From JAIRVZ01 sp031553755 (GTDB taxonomy: Bacteria; Bacteroidota; Bacteroidia; Bacteroidales; Azobacteroidaceae): a stretch of DNA of 64,000 nt. The position numbers were made by a program, and so were the translations under genes. The notes beneath the pieces are model-generated. The model was not told the origin of the DNA and searched no databases. It saw only the letters and a program-made list of their open reading frames with translations. This document shows positions 25,354-35,781 of this stretch, one piece after another. The stretch lies in the NCBI GenBank assembly GCA_031553755.1, contig JAVBKZ010000068.1:4673-68672 (forward strand), read 5' to 3'. Positions within the stretch are counted from its first letter, which is position 1; each line of letters opens with the position of its first letter.

Positions 25354-26616
25354 ATGTTGAGTTCTATTGAAAAATATAATTTTTGGAACCAAAATCAACC
25401 TGATACAGGGTTTGAGCGCACGTTTTATAGTGATAAAATCTTCCGTTACACAGGAAATAACCTGGTAAAAGTATTGGTCGGACAGCGACGTGCTGGAAAG
25501 AGCTATATTTTGAGGCAAATAGCGAAACGATTTATTGCACAGGGTGTTTCTCCGAATAATATTTTGTATATCAATAGGGAATTTATGGAATTTAATTTCC
25601 TGAATGATGACAAGTCTTTGGAAGAACTTTTTCATCTGTACAAGTCCACCTTTCAACCTCAAGGAAAGGTATATCTTTTTATTGATGAAATTCAAAATAT
25701 TGAGGGTTGGGAGCGTTTTGTAAACTCTCACTCACAGGATTTTGTTGAAGAATGTGAGTTGTTCATTACAGGTTCCAATTCTCAACTCTTATCCGGTGAG
25801 TTGGCTACGCTGCTGTCGGGGCGTTATGTCGAGTTTCTTATACTTCCGTTCGGATACATAGAATATATCGCACTTCACTCTCTTCCCCAAACGGGTCAAA
25901 CTTATGAAACATATCTTAAAGGTGGCGGATTACCTGAACTTTTTCGCCTACCTGATGAAGAAACCCGCTATAATTACGTATCAGCCGTAAAAGATACTGT
26001 TCTGTTGAGGGATATTGTTTTGCGTCATAAAATAAAGGAGGTTAAATTGCTGGAGGATATTTTCGTTTATTTGGCAAACAATCTTTCCAACTTCTGCTCG
26101 GTTCCGAATGTGGTTAACTATTTCAAATCAAAAAATCGAAAGACCAACTACGAAACAGTATCTTCCTATGTTTCTTATATTGAAGACAGCTTTTTGATTT
26201 ATAAATCGGAACGATACAATATTAAAGGGAAAGAGACATTGGCAGGGAACTGTAAATACTATCTCAACGATTTATCTTTCAAAAATTATTTGTATCCCGG
26301 TTTTATCCATGGAGTAGGTTATCTGCTCGAAAATGCGGTTTATCTCGAATTGTTACGCTATGGATATAAAGTTTATACAGGAAATATCAAAGATAAAGAA
26401 GTTGATTTTGTTGCCATAAAAGGCGAGAAAAAGATTTATCTGCAATGTGCATATCTTCTGACCGACGAACAAACCGTGGAACGAGAATATTCGGCATTGC
26501 AAAATATTCCCGACAATTATTCAAAATATGTAGTGTCTTTAGACCCTCTTACATTACCTTCAAACAATGGGATACAACATATACAAGCTTGGAAATTGTC
26601 GGAAATATTAAATTAA
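25354..26616 (+). CDS. AAA-family ATPase with DUF4143 domain
   Basis: A 420-residue protein of the ATPase_AAA_14 plus DUF4143 type. The Walker A is VLVGQRRAGKSYIL (about 42-55) and the Walker B is VYLFIDEIQNIEGWE (about 107-121), with the sensor in ITGSNSQLLSGELATLLSGR. The C-terminal DUF4143 domain (about 200-400) has LLENAVYLELLRYGYKVYTGNIKDKEVDFVA, which resembles a PD-(D/E)XK-like core (E...D-E-V-D-F). These proteins are very common in Bacteroidetes and often occur in many copies; the role is not established, though links to toxin or mobile-element biology have been suggested. Standing alone with its own promoter. Confidence 0.85.
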   Translation: MLSSIEKYNFWNQNQPDTGFERTFYSDKIFRYTGNNLVKVLVGQRRAGKSYILRQIAKRFIAQGVSPNNILYINREFMEFNFLNDDKSLEELFHLYKSTFQPQGKVYLFIDEIQNIEGWERFVNSHSQDFVEECELFITGSNSQLLSGELATLLSGRYVEFLILPFGYIEYIALHSLPQTGQTYETYLKGGGLPELFRLPDEETRYNYVSAVKDTVLLRDIVLRHKIKEVKLLEDIFVYLANNLSNFCSVPNVVNYFKSKNRKTNYETVSSYVSYIEDSFLIYKSERYNIKGKETLAGNCKYYLNDLSFKNYLYPGFIHGVGYLLENAVYLELLRYGYKVYTGNIKDKEVDFVAIKGEKKIYLQCAYLLTDEQTVEREYSALQNIPDNYSKYVVSLDPLTLPSNNGIQHIQAWKLSEILN

Positions 26617-26676
26617 GCCAACCGAATATTTGAAGACAAAAAGGAAAGCGACAAGGGTGTAATTTATACAAATTGT

Positions 26677-28449
26677 TCATTTCTGTTTAACATTGACAAT
26701 AATATCCAAAACCATTTGTTTCAATTCTTCAATAAAAACTTTGGCTTCGTATTCTCCTTTTTCGATTTGACGTAGTTTTTTTTCCCAGATACCCGTCAGT
26801 TCGGCCGATTTCAACAGTTCGGATTGTATGGTTTGAATAAGTTCAATTCCGGTTGAAGTTGCAAAAAGGTTTTTCTTTTCTTTCCTGATATAATTTCGTT
26901 TGAAAAGGGTTTCAATAATCGCGGCGCGTGTTGATGGCCGACCGATTCCATTTTCTTTCAAAGCGTCTCTTAATTCTTCATTATCAACCAATTTTCCCGC
27001 GGTCTCCATTGCCCGAAGCAAAGTAGCTTCGGTATAATATTTCGGAGGTTGCGTCATTTTTTCGGTTAATGATGGTTCGTGCGGGCCGCTTTCTCCTTTT
27101 TCAAACAAGGGAAGAGTTTTTTCTTCATCGTCTTTTTCTTCATCACTTTCCTCTTTTTCTTTCATAAAAACCGCACGCCATCCCGGATCAAGGATTTGTT
27201 TTCCGGTAACTTTAAATTCGATTCCGGCGGTTTCGCCCAAAACCGTAGTAGTAGAAATCTTGCAATTCGGATAAAAAGCGGCGATAAAACGGCGGGCAAT
27301 CAAATCGAAAAGCTTTTGTTCTTGCGGCGAAAGATTGACCGGATGTACTCCTGTAGGAATAATCGCGTGGTGATCGGTTACTTTCGAATTGTCAAAAACC
27401 TTTTTTGTTTTCGGAATTTTTGTTTGCGACAAGGGAGATGTAAGATTTTCATAATCACGTAATCCTTTCAGAATATTGGGTACTTTAGGATACATGTCAT
27501 CGCTCAAAAAAGTAGTGTCCACACGGGGGTAAGTCGTGATTTTCTTCTCATATAGCGATTGTATCAATTTGAGCGTTTCGTCGGCCGAATATCCGAATTT
27601 TTTATTGCATTCTACTTGTAACGAAGTCAAATCGAACAAACGAAGCGGAAATTCTTCTCCTTTTTTTGTCGCGATATCGGTAATAACAAATGGGGCATCT
27701 TTAATTTTTTCGAGAAAAGCTTCCGCTTTTTCCTTTTCATCTTTTTCAAATCTTCCTTTTGTAACCGAAAAAACTGTATCCCTGTAAATTGTTTTCAATT
27801 CCCAATAAGGCTCCGGTTTGAAATTTTCGATTTCCAAATGGCGATTTACAACCAAAGCGAGGGTAGGAGTTTGAACACGTCCGATAGAAAGAACCTGTTT
27901 ATTTTGTCCGTATCTAACTGTGTATAAACGAGTAGCATTCATTCCTAACAGCCAGTCTCCGATAGCGCGTGAAAGTCCGGCTTCATATAACTTGTTAAAA
28001 TCCGTCTCATGATGAAGTTTTTGAAAACCTTCCCGGATCGCTTCTTCCGTAAGCGAAGAAATCCACAGTCTGTAAACCGGACATTTACATCCGGCTTTCT
28101 GCATCACCCAGCGTTGAATCAATTCTCCTTCTTGTCCGGCATCACCACAATTGATTACGGCTTCAGCGTTTGTAATCAACTCTTCTATAACTTTGAATTG
28201 CTTTTCAATTCCTTCATTTTCAATCAACTTGATTCCAAATCGAGGAGGAATCATCGGTAAATCGGCCAAAGACCAACGTTTCCATTGCGGATAATATTCA
28301 TGCGGCTCTTTGAGCGAACACAAATGTCCGAATGTCCAAGTCACCTGATATCCGTTTCCTTCTATATATCCGTTTTTTTTATTTTTCGCTCCAAGTATTG
28401 CCGCTATTTCTCGTGCCACACTCGGTTTTTCAGCTATGCAAACTTTCAT
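26677..28449 (-). CDS. topB: DNA topoisomerase III
   Basis: A 590-residue type IA topoisomerase that relaxes and decatenates DNA. The TOPRIM domain (MKVCIAEKPSVAREIAAILGA; INCGDAGQEGELIQRWV with the DxDxE-like metal site read here as DAGQEGE, about residue 97-103) is followed by the active-site tyrosine region (YPRVDTTFLS, about 308-317), ATLLRAMETAG and GIGRPSTRAAIIETL. It is shorter than typical TopB (about 650-700) since zinc or extended C-terminal sequence is absent. In Bacteroidetes such shorter topB copies often accompany mobile elements, but no other conjugation gene is visible here. Confidence 0.93.
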   Translation of the reverse strand: MKVCIAEKPSVAREIAAILGAKNKKNGYIEGNGYQVTWTFGHLCSLKEPHEYYPQWKRWSLADLPMIPPRFGIKLIENEGIEKQFKVIEELITNAEAVINCGDAGQEGELIQRWVMQKAGCKCPVYRLWISSLTEEAIREGFQKLHHETDFNKLYEAGLSRAIGDWLLGMNATRLYTVRYGQNKQVLSIGRVQTPTLALVVNRHLEIENFKPEPYWELKTIYRDTVFSVTKGRFEKDEKEKAEAFLEKIKDAPFVITDIATKKGEEFPLRLFDLTSLQVECNKKFGYSADETLKLIQSLYEKKITTYPRVDTTFLSDDMYPKVPNILKGLRDYENLTSPLSQTKIPKTKKVFDNSKVTDHHAIIPTGVHPVNLSPQEQKLFDLIARRFIAAFYPNCKISTTTVLGETAGIEFKVTGKQILDPGWRAVFMKEKEESDEEKDDEEKTLPLFEKGESGPHEPSLTEKMTQPPKYYTEATLLRAMETAGKLVDNEELRDALKENGIGRPSTRAAIIETLFKRNYIRKEKKNLFATSTGIELIQTIQSELLKSAELTGIWEKKLRQIEKGEYEAKVFIEELKQMVLDIIVNVKQK

Positions 28450-29063
28450 TATTTTCTTTCAAAGTTCCTAATGAACTCTTTAGGGAGATAAAGAGTTTTC
28501 CTATTTTTCAGTATGCAAAAATAGACAAAAGAATAATATTGAGGGATACTTTTTGAAACTCAATTTGTTTCGATTTTTTTCAAACACGGAGAGAAAGGGG
28601 TTTATTTCAAAGAGTATTTCAACACTTGATGCCAAAATTTACTCTGTGAATAATTTCCCTGTGTGACTTTGTGTCTAAAATCTATTTCTTTTAGTCTCAT
28701 TGCCGAGGCAGAAAAATTTCGAAAAAAGGGAGATTATAAAGTTGTTTACAGAATTACATTTATTGCAGGCTTTTTCTGTTATGCATTTTTAGAACGTGCG
28801 ATAGCATATTTTGTGAAGTTTTAAAATTCCTTAGATTGGTTTCTTCAACTTAAATCTCCTTCATTAACAGTTAAATTTGTCTGAATTTCTATATTTCAAA
28901 CTTATTGTTTGTTTTCTTGTTTTTATTATTAGTAATTTTAGCCATTTAAAATTAAAACATAAATAAATTTTAATACAGAGATAAAGATTCCGTGCGTTTA
29001 TCAATATTTTTGGTATTTTCCTTTCTCTGTTGAAAAAATGAATTACAAGAAAATAATGCAAAT
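28450..29063. other. 600-bp intergenic region with CACGGAGAG repeat (copy 2)
   Basis: Between the divergent topB and alpha-2-macroglobulin genes. It holds the second copy of the dispersed CACGGAG / CTCTGTG repeat at 28582-28680 (ACACGGAGAGAAAGGGG, ACTCTGTGAATAATTT, TTTGTGTCTAAAA). The rest is AT-rich with no plausible gene; short frames here have no family resemblance. Confidence 0.6.
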
Positions 29064-32000
29064 ATGAAAACGAAATTATTTTACTTAATTTTTTGTCTTG
29101 TTTTGACTACAATAGGAAGTATATTTTTTGCTCAGAATATAAAAGAATTACCTCCGGTTAATGCCACTTTGTCTGGTTATGCCGAATTGTGGAAAAATGT
29201 AGAACGTGATGAAAAGGCAGCTCTTCCTCAATCGGCATTGGAAAACATCAACGCTATTTACGAAAAAGCATTAAAGGAAAAAAATAGTCCTCAATTGATT
29301 AAATCATTGATTTATAAGATGAAAATGAAATTAGAAATAAACAATGATGATTTTCCTCAATTGATAAAAGAAATCGAAATTTATACCGGAAAAGATACTG
29401 ATGTGGTAGAACGAAGTGTCCTCCATTCGATTTTAGCAAATTTATATTCTCAATATTACCGCTCGAATAGTTATACGATTAATGAAAGGACAGCCATTGC
29501 CGGACCTGCTACGGAAGATATCAGGGAATGGCCGGGAAATATCTTTATGGAAAAAATAGTTGAGCATGCTCAATTATCTATTCAAGCGGGAAAAGAACTA
29601 CAGGCAACTAAAGTTTCTCAATACGCGGATATTTTGAATATGGGAAATTCTTCTCAGAATTTGCGTCCGACAATGTATGATTTCCTAATCAACCAGGCAA
29701 TTAATTTATTCGCGGTTTTAAGTACGAATTACAACCAAACAACGAATAATTTTTTCCAGCAAACTAAGCTTGAAGACACTAAATATTTTGCGCCTGTTCT
29801 CGATTTCATCGATACCGAAATTTTTGTACAAAAGTGTGATTTTGTTTCTCTTACCTTGCAATTTTATCAAAAGTTACTTGCCTTTCATTATATAGAAAAT
29901 AACAAAGAAGCTTTGGTTTTGACAGACTTAGACAGATTGAATTATGTTCATAACAACATCAATTCGGTTCAAGCGAAAACCGCTTATATCAAAGCGTTAG
30001 AGGAATTAAGCCGGCAATATGAAGATTATGGTTTTTGCGTTGAAATACTTTTTAAACAAGCCAATTATTATATACAATTAGAACCGGAAACAATTAATTC
30101 GGAAAAACAGTTGGATGTCGAAAAAGAAATGAACGGGATGCGATATGAGAATTACCAAAAAGCTTATGAAATTTGTTCAGACGGAATCAATCGTTATCCT
30201 AACTACGAAAGAATCAATTTGTTGAAAAATTTAAAGAACGATTTGACTTCAAGTTATGCCAACGTTCAAGCTCCGAATACGGTTTATCCCGAAAAAGAAT
30301 TAGAATTGAAAATCAGGTATAGAAATGTAAATAAACTTGGAATCAATATTTATAAAATAAGTTCGCCTGTTACCGAATATCGAGATAATTGGTCGAGAAA
30401 TGGTTTGTATAAAAAATCAGGGTCTTTAATAGAAAAAAAGGAAATAAGTCTTACCAATACGCACCCTTATCAGGATTACGATACGATTATAAAAATTCCG
30501 GTAAAATCGTTGGGATGTTATGAATACGTGGTGTATATGGAAAACGAATCGCAAAACGTTGCGAATCAGCAATTTTCGGTAAGCAAATTGGCAGCGATTT
30601 CCAGAACGATGGATTCCGGGCGCGAATTTTTAGTCGTTGACCGTATTTCGGGAAAACCCATTCCAGGAGCCAAAGTTAATTTTTATAAGCAAGTAAAAAA
30701 CAATATTCAACCATCTTCATCAGTTATAACCAACAAATCGGGATTGGCTTTAGGTAACGCGGATAATAGTATTTCATTCTACAATATAACTTTGGGCGAA
30801 GATTCGTTTTCGATTTTATCACCTGTTCCATGGAGTTCTACATATCAAGAACCCAATATGTCTATCGATCAATTGTATTTATTTACGGATAGAAATATTT
30901 ATCGTCCGGGACAAACGGTTTTTCTCAAAGGAATTGCCGGAAAATTAAGCCAGAATGAACAAAAAATAATTGCAGGAAAATCATTCCAATTAACTCTTCG
31001 CGATGCTAATTATAAAGAATTAGTAACAAAAACATTCAGGACCAATGAATTCGGATCTTTTAGCGGAGAATTTGTATTACCTCAAAATGTGTTAAATGGA
31101 ATATTTTCCATTTCATCGAATGAAACTTTTGATGTTTGTTCTTTCAGGGTCGAAGAATATAAACGACCAACTTTTGATATCCGGTTTTTACCTGATTCTG
31201 GAACTTATAATTTCGGAGATAAAGTTACTGTTAAAGGAATTGTCAAGACTTTTTCGGGTGTGAGTTTGCAAAACGCGGAAGTGCGTTACCGGGTAATACA
31301 ACGTCCGCATTGGTTTTCTTATGTTATGAGAAATACAAACCAAATCGCGGAAGGCGTTGCCGTTACAAAAGACAACGGGAGTTTTGAAGTTTCGTTTGAA
31401 GCCGAAAGGTTAGTTAATGACAGAACCCGGAAAAATGTATTTTATATCTACGAAATAGAAGCGTCTGTAACTGATACGAACGGAGAAACCCAAACCTCAC
31501 GTACAAACATATCTATTGGAGATAAATCGATGTTTTTGGTAATTGATGGCATTGAAGATCGTGTAAACAAAGATGATTCTTTGAAAATGGTAATCAAAGC
31601 TTTGAATCTTTCGAATAATCCGGTTGAAACGGAAGGTACTTATGAAATATACAAATTGAAAAGTGACGGAAAATTAACTTTGGAAGAAAAAGAAGACACT
31701 TGGACGATAGACAAAGAAGTCGTTTCCGGGAATTTTTCATCATGGAAAGATTTAGATATAAACACTTTGAAAAATATAGAATCCGGGAAATACAGGATTA
31801 TTGTCAAAGCAAAAGACAATAAAGACCGGGAAATAACTTCCGAAAAAGATTTTATTTTATCTTCAGTTAGCGACAAACGTCCTCCTGCGCCGGTTTATGA
31901 ATGGTTACTCACTCCAAAAACAACTTGTTCGGTAGGCGAAAAAGCGGAAATTATTTATGGTTCTTCCGCTCAAAATGTGTATGTTTTGTATGATATTTTC

Positions 32001-35000
32001 AAAAATGGAAAGAAACTTTCGAGTTCACGTTTTGAATTAAATAATGAGAATAAAAAAATAGAAATCCCATTTTTGGAATCTTATGGTAATGGAGTTGTCG
32101 TGAGTTTCACATTCATAAAAGACAGTCATGTATTTACTCAAAATGTAGAAATCAAACGAAAACAACCTGATAAAAATCTAACTTTAAATATGGAAATTTT
32201 CCGTGACAAATTATTGCCCGGACAAAAAGAAGAATGGAAAATATCAGTAAAAGACGCGGATAAAAAACCCGTATTGTCGGAAATTTTAGCCGGAATGTAT
32301 GATGCTTCATTAGATAAAATCTACTCGCACGCGTGGTCTTTCAATCCAACTTATCATGTCGGTTTGTGGTCGCCTTATTTCCAGCATGGAATGGAATTCA
32401 ATCATTCTAATACTTCTGTAAACAGACAATTAGAACGTTTGAGTGTGCCTGAATTCAGTTATGATTCATTCAATTGGTTTGGTTTGAATCTGAATTCCGC
32501 GAGAGGCAGGGTGCTTATGTTTGGTAAATCTCACACAACCAGAACCGGCGCGGTCATGAAATCAGCGCCAATGGAATTAAACGAATCAATCGAACTTCAA
32601 GATAGTAATATGGCGGAAGCTGTTCCCCAGGCGGCTAAAGGAGAAGATGGATTTGCCGGTAACGCGAATACTTCGGAACAATCGGTTCAAATCCGTGAAA
32701 ATTTTAACGAAACGGCATTTTTCTATCCGCAATTAAAGACCAATGAAGCCGGAGAAACATTGATTTCATTTACTGTTCCCGAAAGCAATACGACATGGAA
32801 ATTTATGGGTATCGCGCATACCAAAGATTTGAAATACGGACAAATAATGAAAGAAGCCGTCAGCCAGAAAAAATTGATGGTAACGCCGAATATGCCGCGA
32901 TTTATCCGCCATGGTGATAAAATGACGATTGCTACAAATATTTCCAATTTGTCGAATGAGAACATTGACGGAACGGTAGAAATTGAATGTTTCGACCCGG
33001 GTACCAACAAGGCGAATATCATTATTCCTGATTATTCGAAAAAATTCTCCGTAGAACAAGGAAAAACAACCGCTGTTTTTTGGACATTCGATGTGCCTTC
33101 GGATATTGATATGGCAGCTTGTAAAATAATAGCGAAAGCAACTAATTTCAGTGATGGCGAACAACATTTATTACCCGTTCTTCCCAACAGAATGTTAGTA
33201 ACTGAAAGCCTTCCTTTGGATGTTTTGGGTAAACAAACCAAAGAATATTCATTCAATAAACTTTCCGGTAATTCATCGAAAACATTAACGAATTATCGAT
33301 TAACGTTAGAATTCGCTTCCAATCCGACTTGGTACGCTGTTCAGGCGCTTCCTTCGATGACAACTCCCGAAAATGAAAATGTAATTTCGTGGTTTTCAGC
33401 GTATTATTCCAATATATTGGCTACTTATATTGCCAATAATACACCTAAAATAAAGCAGATTATAGAAGCATGGACACAGCAAGGCGGAACAAAAGAAACA
33501 TTGCTTTCCAACCTGGAAAAAAATCAGGAATTGAAAGCAGTCTTGTTAGAAGAAACACCTTGGGTATTGGAAGCTAAAAACGAAACCGAACAAAAACAAC
33601 TATTGGCTTTATTGTTCGATATCAACAGGGCAAATAATTTAGGTGCAGTAGCTCTCGAAAAATTAAAATCTTTACAATTACAAGATGGCGGTTTTTCATG
33701 GTTCAAAGGAATGTATTCAAGTCCTTCCATCACTCAGTGGTTGCTCTATGGAATGGGGCAATTGTCTCAACTTAAATCGGTTACTTACGATGAAGATATA
33801 AAAAACATGCAACGTCAGGCAATTGGTTTCATAGACTTGAAATTCAAAGAAAATTTTGATAATATGAAAAGATATAATAAAAACTGGAAGAAAACATTTT
33901 CAATATCTACTTATCAATTAGAATATCTTTTTGTAAGAAGTTTTTACAAAGACATTCCATTTGGAGAAGCTGACGAGGCCGCAAAATTCTATTCGGAAAT
34001 AGCCGAAAAATATTGGATGTACAATTCTAATCTGTATTCCCGCGCCATTACTGCCATTTTGATGCAACGAACAGGAAAAGAAGCCGTCGCGCAAAATATG
34101 CTGAAATCATTGCGCCAATATGCCTCTCATAAAGAAGGTTTGGGAATGTATTGGGCGAATAACAATGCCAACGCGTTTATGTTCCAGAGCGCGACTGCCG
34201 TCCATACTTTTATTATGGAAGCTTTCAACGAAATAGGAAGTACACCGCAAGAAATGGACGAAATGAAATTGTGGCTACTGAAACAAAAACAAACTCAGTT
34301 ATGGGAAAGTACTCCGGCTACTGTTAATTCGATTTATATCTTGCTGAAAACAGGAAATAACTGGTTGGAAAACGCGGGTAAAGTCGATATTCAATTAGGG
34401 AAACATGAAGTTCAAACCGGAAATGCCGAAATTGGAACAGGCTATTTCAAAAAAGTATATGATGCTCAGGCGATTACACCGGATATGAATAACGTAAAAA
34501 TTACAAAAGAAGACGAAGGCCCTGCTTATGGCGCGTTATATTGGCAATATTTCGAAGATTTGGATAAAATTACCCAAGCGAAAACAGGACTCAATGTCGA
34601 AAAAAGTCTTTTTATAGAAAAAACAACCAATACGGGAAAAATTCTTGAAAAAGTAACCCCGGCTAATCCGCTTAAAACAGGCGATAAAGTTGTTGTTCGT
34701 CTAACAGTTCGCAACAATCGTGATATGGAATTTGTGATGTTGAAAGACATGCGAGGCTCTTGTTTCGAACCTGTAGAACAACTATCCGGCACCCATTGGA
34801 AAGAAAAAGTCGTTTATTATCAAAGTTCGAAAGACGCTTCGATGAATTTCTATTTCCATAGTTTACCTAAAGGAACTTATGTGTTTGAATATCCGCTGTA
34901 TGTGACACGTTCGGGAGAATACTCAAACGGAATCAGTACAATTCAATGTATGTATGCTCCCGAATTTGTTTCTCATACTGCAGGAGAAAGAGTGGTTGTG

Positions 35001-35006
35001 AAATAG
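29064..35006 (+). CDS. Bacterial alpha-2-macroglobulin-like protein, thioester absent
   Basis: A 1980-residue exported protein, starting at the ATG that opens the signal peptide MKTKLFYLIFCLVLTTIGS. It resembles the large Bacteroidetes A2M proteins: a helical N-terminal region (about 30-420), macroglobulin domains with the MG motif LYLFTDRNIYRPGQTVFLKG (about 601-620), the A2M domain FYPQLKTNEAGETLISFTVPESNTTWKFMG (about 1217-1246), and an alpha/alpha toroid (about 1420-1700) with LQLQDGGFSWFKGM. In thioester-bearing homologues the toroid starts with a CxEQ motif; here the aligned stretch reads LPSMTTPENENVISWF, so Cys and Gln are lost. It presumably inhibits or traps host or competitor proteases at the envelope (family knowledge); a non-covalent mode would follow from the missing thioester. 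Confidence 0.9.
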   Translation: MKTKLFYLIFCLVLTTIGSIFFAQNIKELPPVNATLSGYAELWKNVERDEKAALPQSALENINAIYEKALKEKNSPQLIKSLIYKMKMKLEINNDDFPQLIKEIEIYTGKDTDVVERSVLHSILANLYSQYYRSNSYTINERTAIAGPATEDIREWPGNIFMEKIVEHAQLSIQAGKELQATKVSQYADILNMGNSSQNLRPTMYDFLINQAINLFAVLSTNYNQTTNNFFQQTKLEDTKYFAPVLDFIDTEIFVQKCDFVSLTLQFYQKLLAFHYIENNKEALVLTDLDRLNYVHNNINSVQAKTAYIKALEELSRQYEDYGFCVEILFKQANYYIQLEPETINSEKQLDVEKEMNGMRYENYQKAYEICSDGINRYPNYERINLLKNLKNDLTSSYANVQAPNTVYPEKELELKIRYRNVNKLGINIYKISSPVTEYRDNWSRNGLYKKSGSLIEKKEISLTNTHPYQDYDTIIKIPVKSLGCYEYVVYMENESQNVANQQFSVSKLAAISRTMDSGREFLVVDRISGKPIPGAKVNFYKQVKNNIQPSSSVITNKSGLALGNADNSISFYNITLGEDSFSILSPVPWSSTYQEPNMSIDQLYLFTDRNIYRPGQTVFLKGIAGKLSQNEQKIIAGKSFQLTLRDANYKELVTKTFRTNEFGSFSGEFVLPQNVLNGIFSISSNETFDVCSFRVEEYKRPTFDIRFLPDSGTYNFGDKVTVKGIVKTFSGVSLQNAEVRYRVIQRPHWFSYVMRNTNQIAEGVAVTKDNGSFEVSFEAERLVNDRTRKNVFYIYEIEASVTDTNGETQTSRTNISIGDKSMFLVIDGIEDRVNKDDSLKMVIKALNLSNNPVETEGTYEIYKLKSDGKLTLEEKEDTWTIDKEVVSGNFSSWKDLDINTLKNIESGKYRIIVKAKDNKDREITSEKDFILSSVSDKRPPAPVYEWLLTPKTTCSVGEKAEIIYGSSAQNVYVLYDIFKNGKKLSSSRFELNNENKKIEIPFLESYGNGVVVSFTFIKDSHVFTQNVEIKRKQPDKNLTLNMEIFRDKLLPGQKEEWKISVKDADKKPVLSEILAGMYDASLDKIYSHAWSFNPTYHVGLWSPYFQHGMEFNHSNTSVNRQLERLSVPEFSYDSFNWFGLNLNSARGRVLMFGKSHTTRTGAVMKSAPMELNESIELQDSNMAEAVPQAAKGEDGFAGNANTSEQSVQIRENFNETAFFYPQLKTNEAGETLISFTVPESNTTWKFMGIAHTKDLKYGQIMKEAVSQKKLMVTPNMPRFIRHGDKMTIATNISNLSNENIDGTVEIECFDPGTNKANIIIPDYSKKFSVEQGKTTAVFWTFDVPSDIDMAACKIIAKATNFSDGEQHLLPVLPNRMLVTESLPLDVLGKQTKEYSFNKLSGNSSKTLTNYRLTLEFASNPTWYAVQALPSMTTPENENVISWFSAYYSNILATYIANNTPKIKQIIEAWTQQGGTKETLLSNLEKNQELKAVLLEETPWVLEAKNETEQKQLLALLFDINRANNLGAVALEKLKSLQLQDGGFSWFKGMYSSPSITQWLLYGMGQLSQLKSVTYDEDIKNMQRQAIGFIDLKFKENFDNMKRYNKNWKKTFSISTYQLEYLFVRSFYKDIPFGEADEAAKFYSEIAEKYWMYNSNLYSRAITAILMQRTGKEAVAQNMLKSLRQYASHKEGLGMYWANNNANAFMFQSATAVHTFIMEAFNEIGSTPQEMDEMKLWLLKQKQTQLWESTPATVNSIYILLKTGNNWLENAGKVDIQLGKHEVQTGNAEIGTGYFKKVYDAQAITPDMNNVKITKEDEGPAYGALYWQYFEDLDKITQAKTGLNVEKSLFIEKTTNTGKILEKVTPANPLKTGDKVVVRLTVRNNRDMEFVMLKDMRGSCFEPVEQLSGTHWKEKVVYYQSSKDASMNFYFHSLPKGTYVFEYPLYVTRSGEYSNGISTIQCMYAPEFVSHTAGERVVVK

Positions 35007-35015
35007 TAACTTCCG

Positions 35016-35079
35016 ATACGGAGTATAAGGAGTTTATTCACAGAGTATTATTTTACTCTGTGAAACTCTGTGTTAAAAA
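35016..35079. repeat. Dispersed CACAGAG / CTCTGTG repeat, copy 3
   Basis: TACGGAGTATAAGGAGTTTATTC, ACAGAGTA, TTACTCTGTGAAACTCTG, TGTTAAAAAT. It follows the A2M gene directly and could fold as its transcript end. Next to it (35085-35128) is a second repeat type (AATCCGTGAGAATCAGTATATTCCGTG), related to 49505-49541. Confidence 0.7.
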
Positions 35080-35245
35080 TATCTATAATCCGTGAGAATC
35101 AGTATATTCCGTGTTATCCGTGTGCTTATTTTAGTGACTTAATAGATTGAGGAGCAAGTCCGCGATGGCAAATATTCTTAACATGGCTTTTATATATAAT
35201 CAATCAATATCAAATCAATTGATTTCAAATTAAATCATTTCAAAT

Positions 35246-35776
35246 TTGTTGATTTTCAATAATTATGAAATGCCTTTTTATAAGTTTGGAGAAATAATGT
35301 TCTTGCAAAAAATCAAAAGAGAAGATTGGGTAACATTTATTCAAAAACGTTTTGCCGATACCGGAAAACAAATCTCAGGAGAACTTTGTGGAAAAATAGC
35401 CGACTTAATGAAAAATCATCCCTACTATACGCAACAATTAAGTCAGCAAGTGTGGCTTCGTACTCCCAAAAAATGCACGGAAGAAATACTTAATGACGCT
35501 TTTATTAGTTTAATAGAGCAATTAAGCCTTTTGTTTACGAATATTATTGATACCCTTACTCCCAAACAAATTAATTTTTTGATCGCGGTAGGAGAGGGTG
35601 TTGTTAATTTTTCGTCAGTAGAAACATTGGAAAAGTATAAATTGGGTACTTCAGCCAATATTAAAAATCTCAGGAAAGCGGCTCTTGAGAAAGATTTGAT
35701 TGATATCCTTCCCGGAAATTCGACAGAAATACAAGATCCGGCTTTTGAATATTGGTTGATGCATTTTTATAAATAA
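35246..35776 (+). pseudogene. Remnant of an AAA ATPase gene (C-terminal part only)
   Basis: The 176-residue frame begins at TTG 35246 or ATG 35270. It matches the C-terminal half of a common Bacteroidetes archaeal-type ATPase: PFYKFGEIMFLQKI, NHPYYTQQLSQQVW, LTPKQINFLIAVGEG, YKLGTSANIKNLRKAALEKDLIDI and DPAFEYWLMHFYK. The Walker A and B half (about 200 residues) is missing, and the upstream 200 bp carry no frame for it. The normal upstream AT-rich TTGATTT repeats are present (35205-35258), which suggests an internal deletion fused the promoter region to the gene's end. Probably non-functional, although the 3' part is an intact frame. Confidence 0.7.
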
Positions 35777-35781
35777 TCGAC

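Noticed and set aside
26677..28449. Conjugative element implied by a short topB
   Set aside because: No relaxase, mobilisation or transfer genes are near; topB alone is not evidence.
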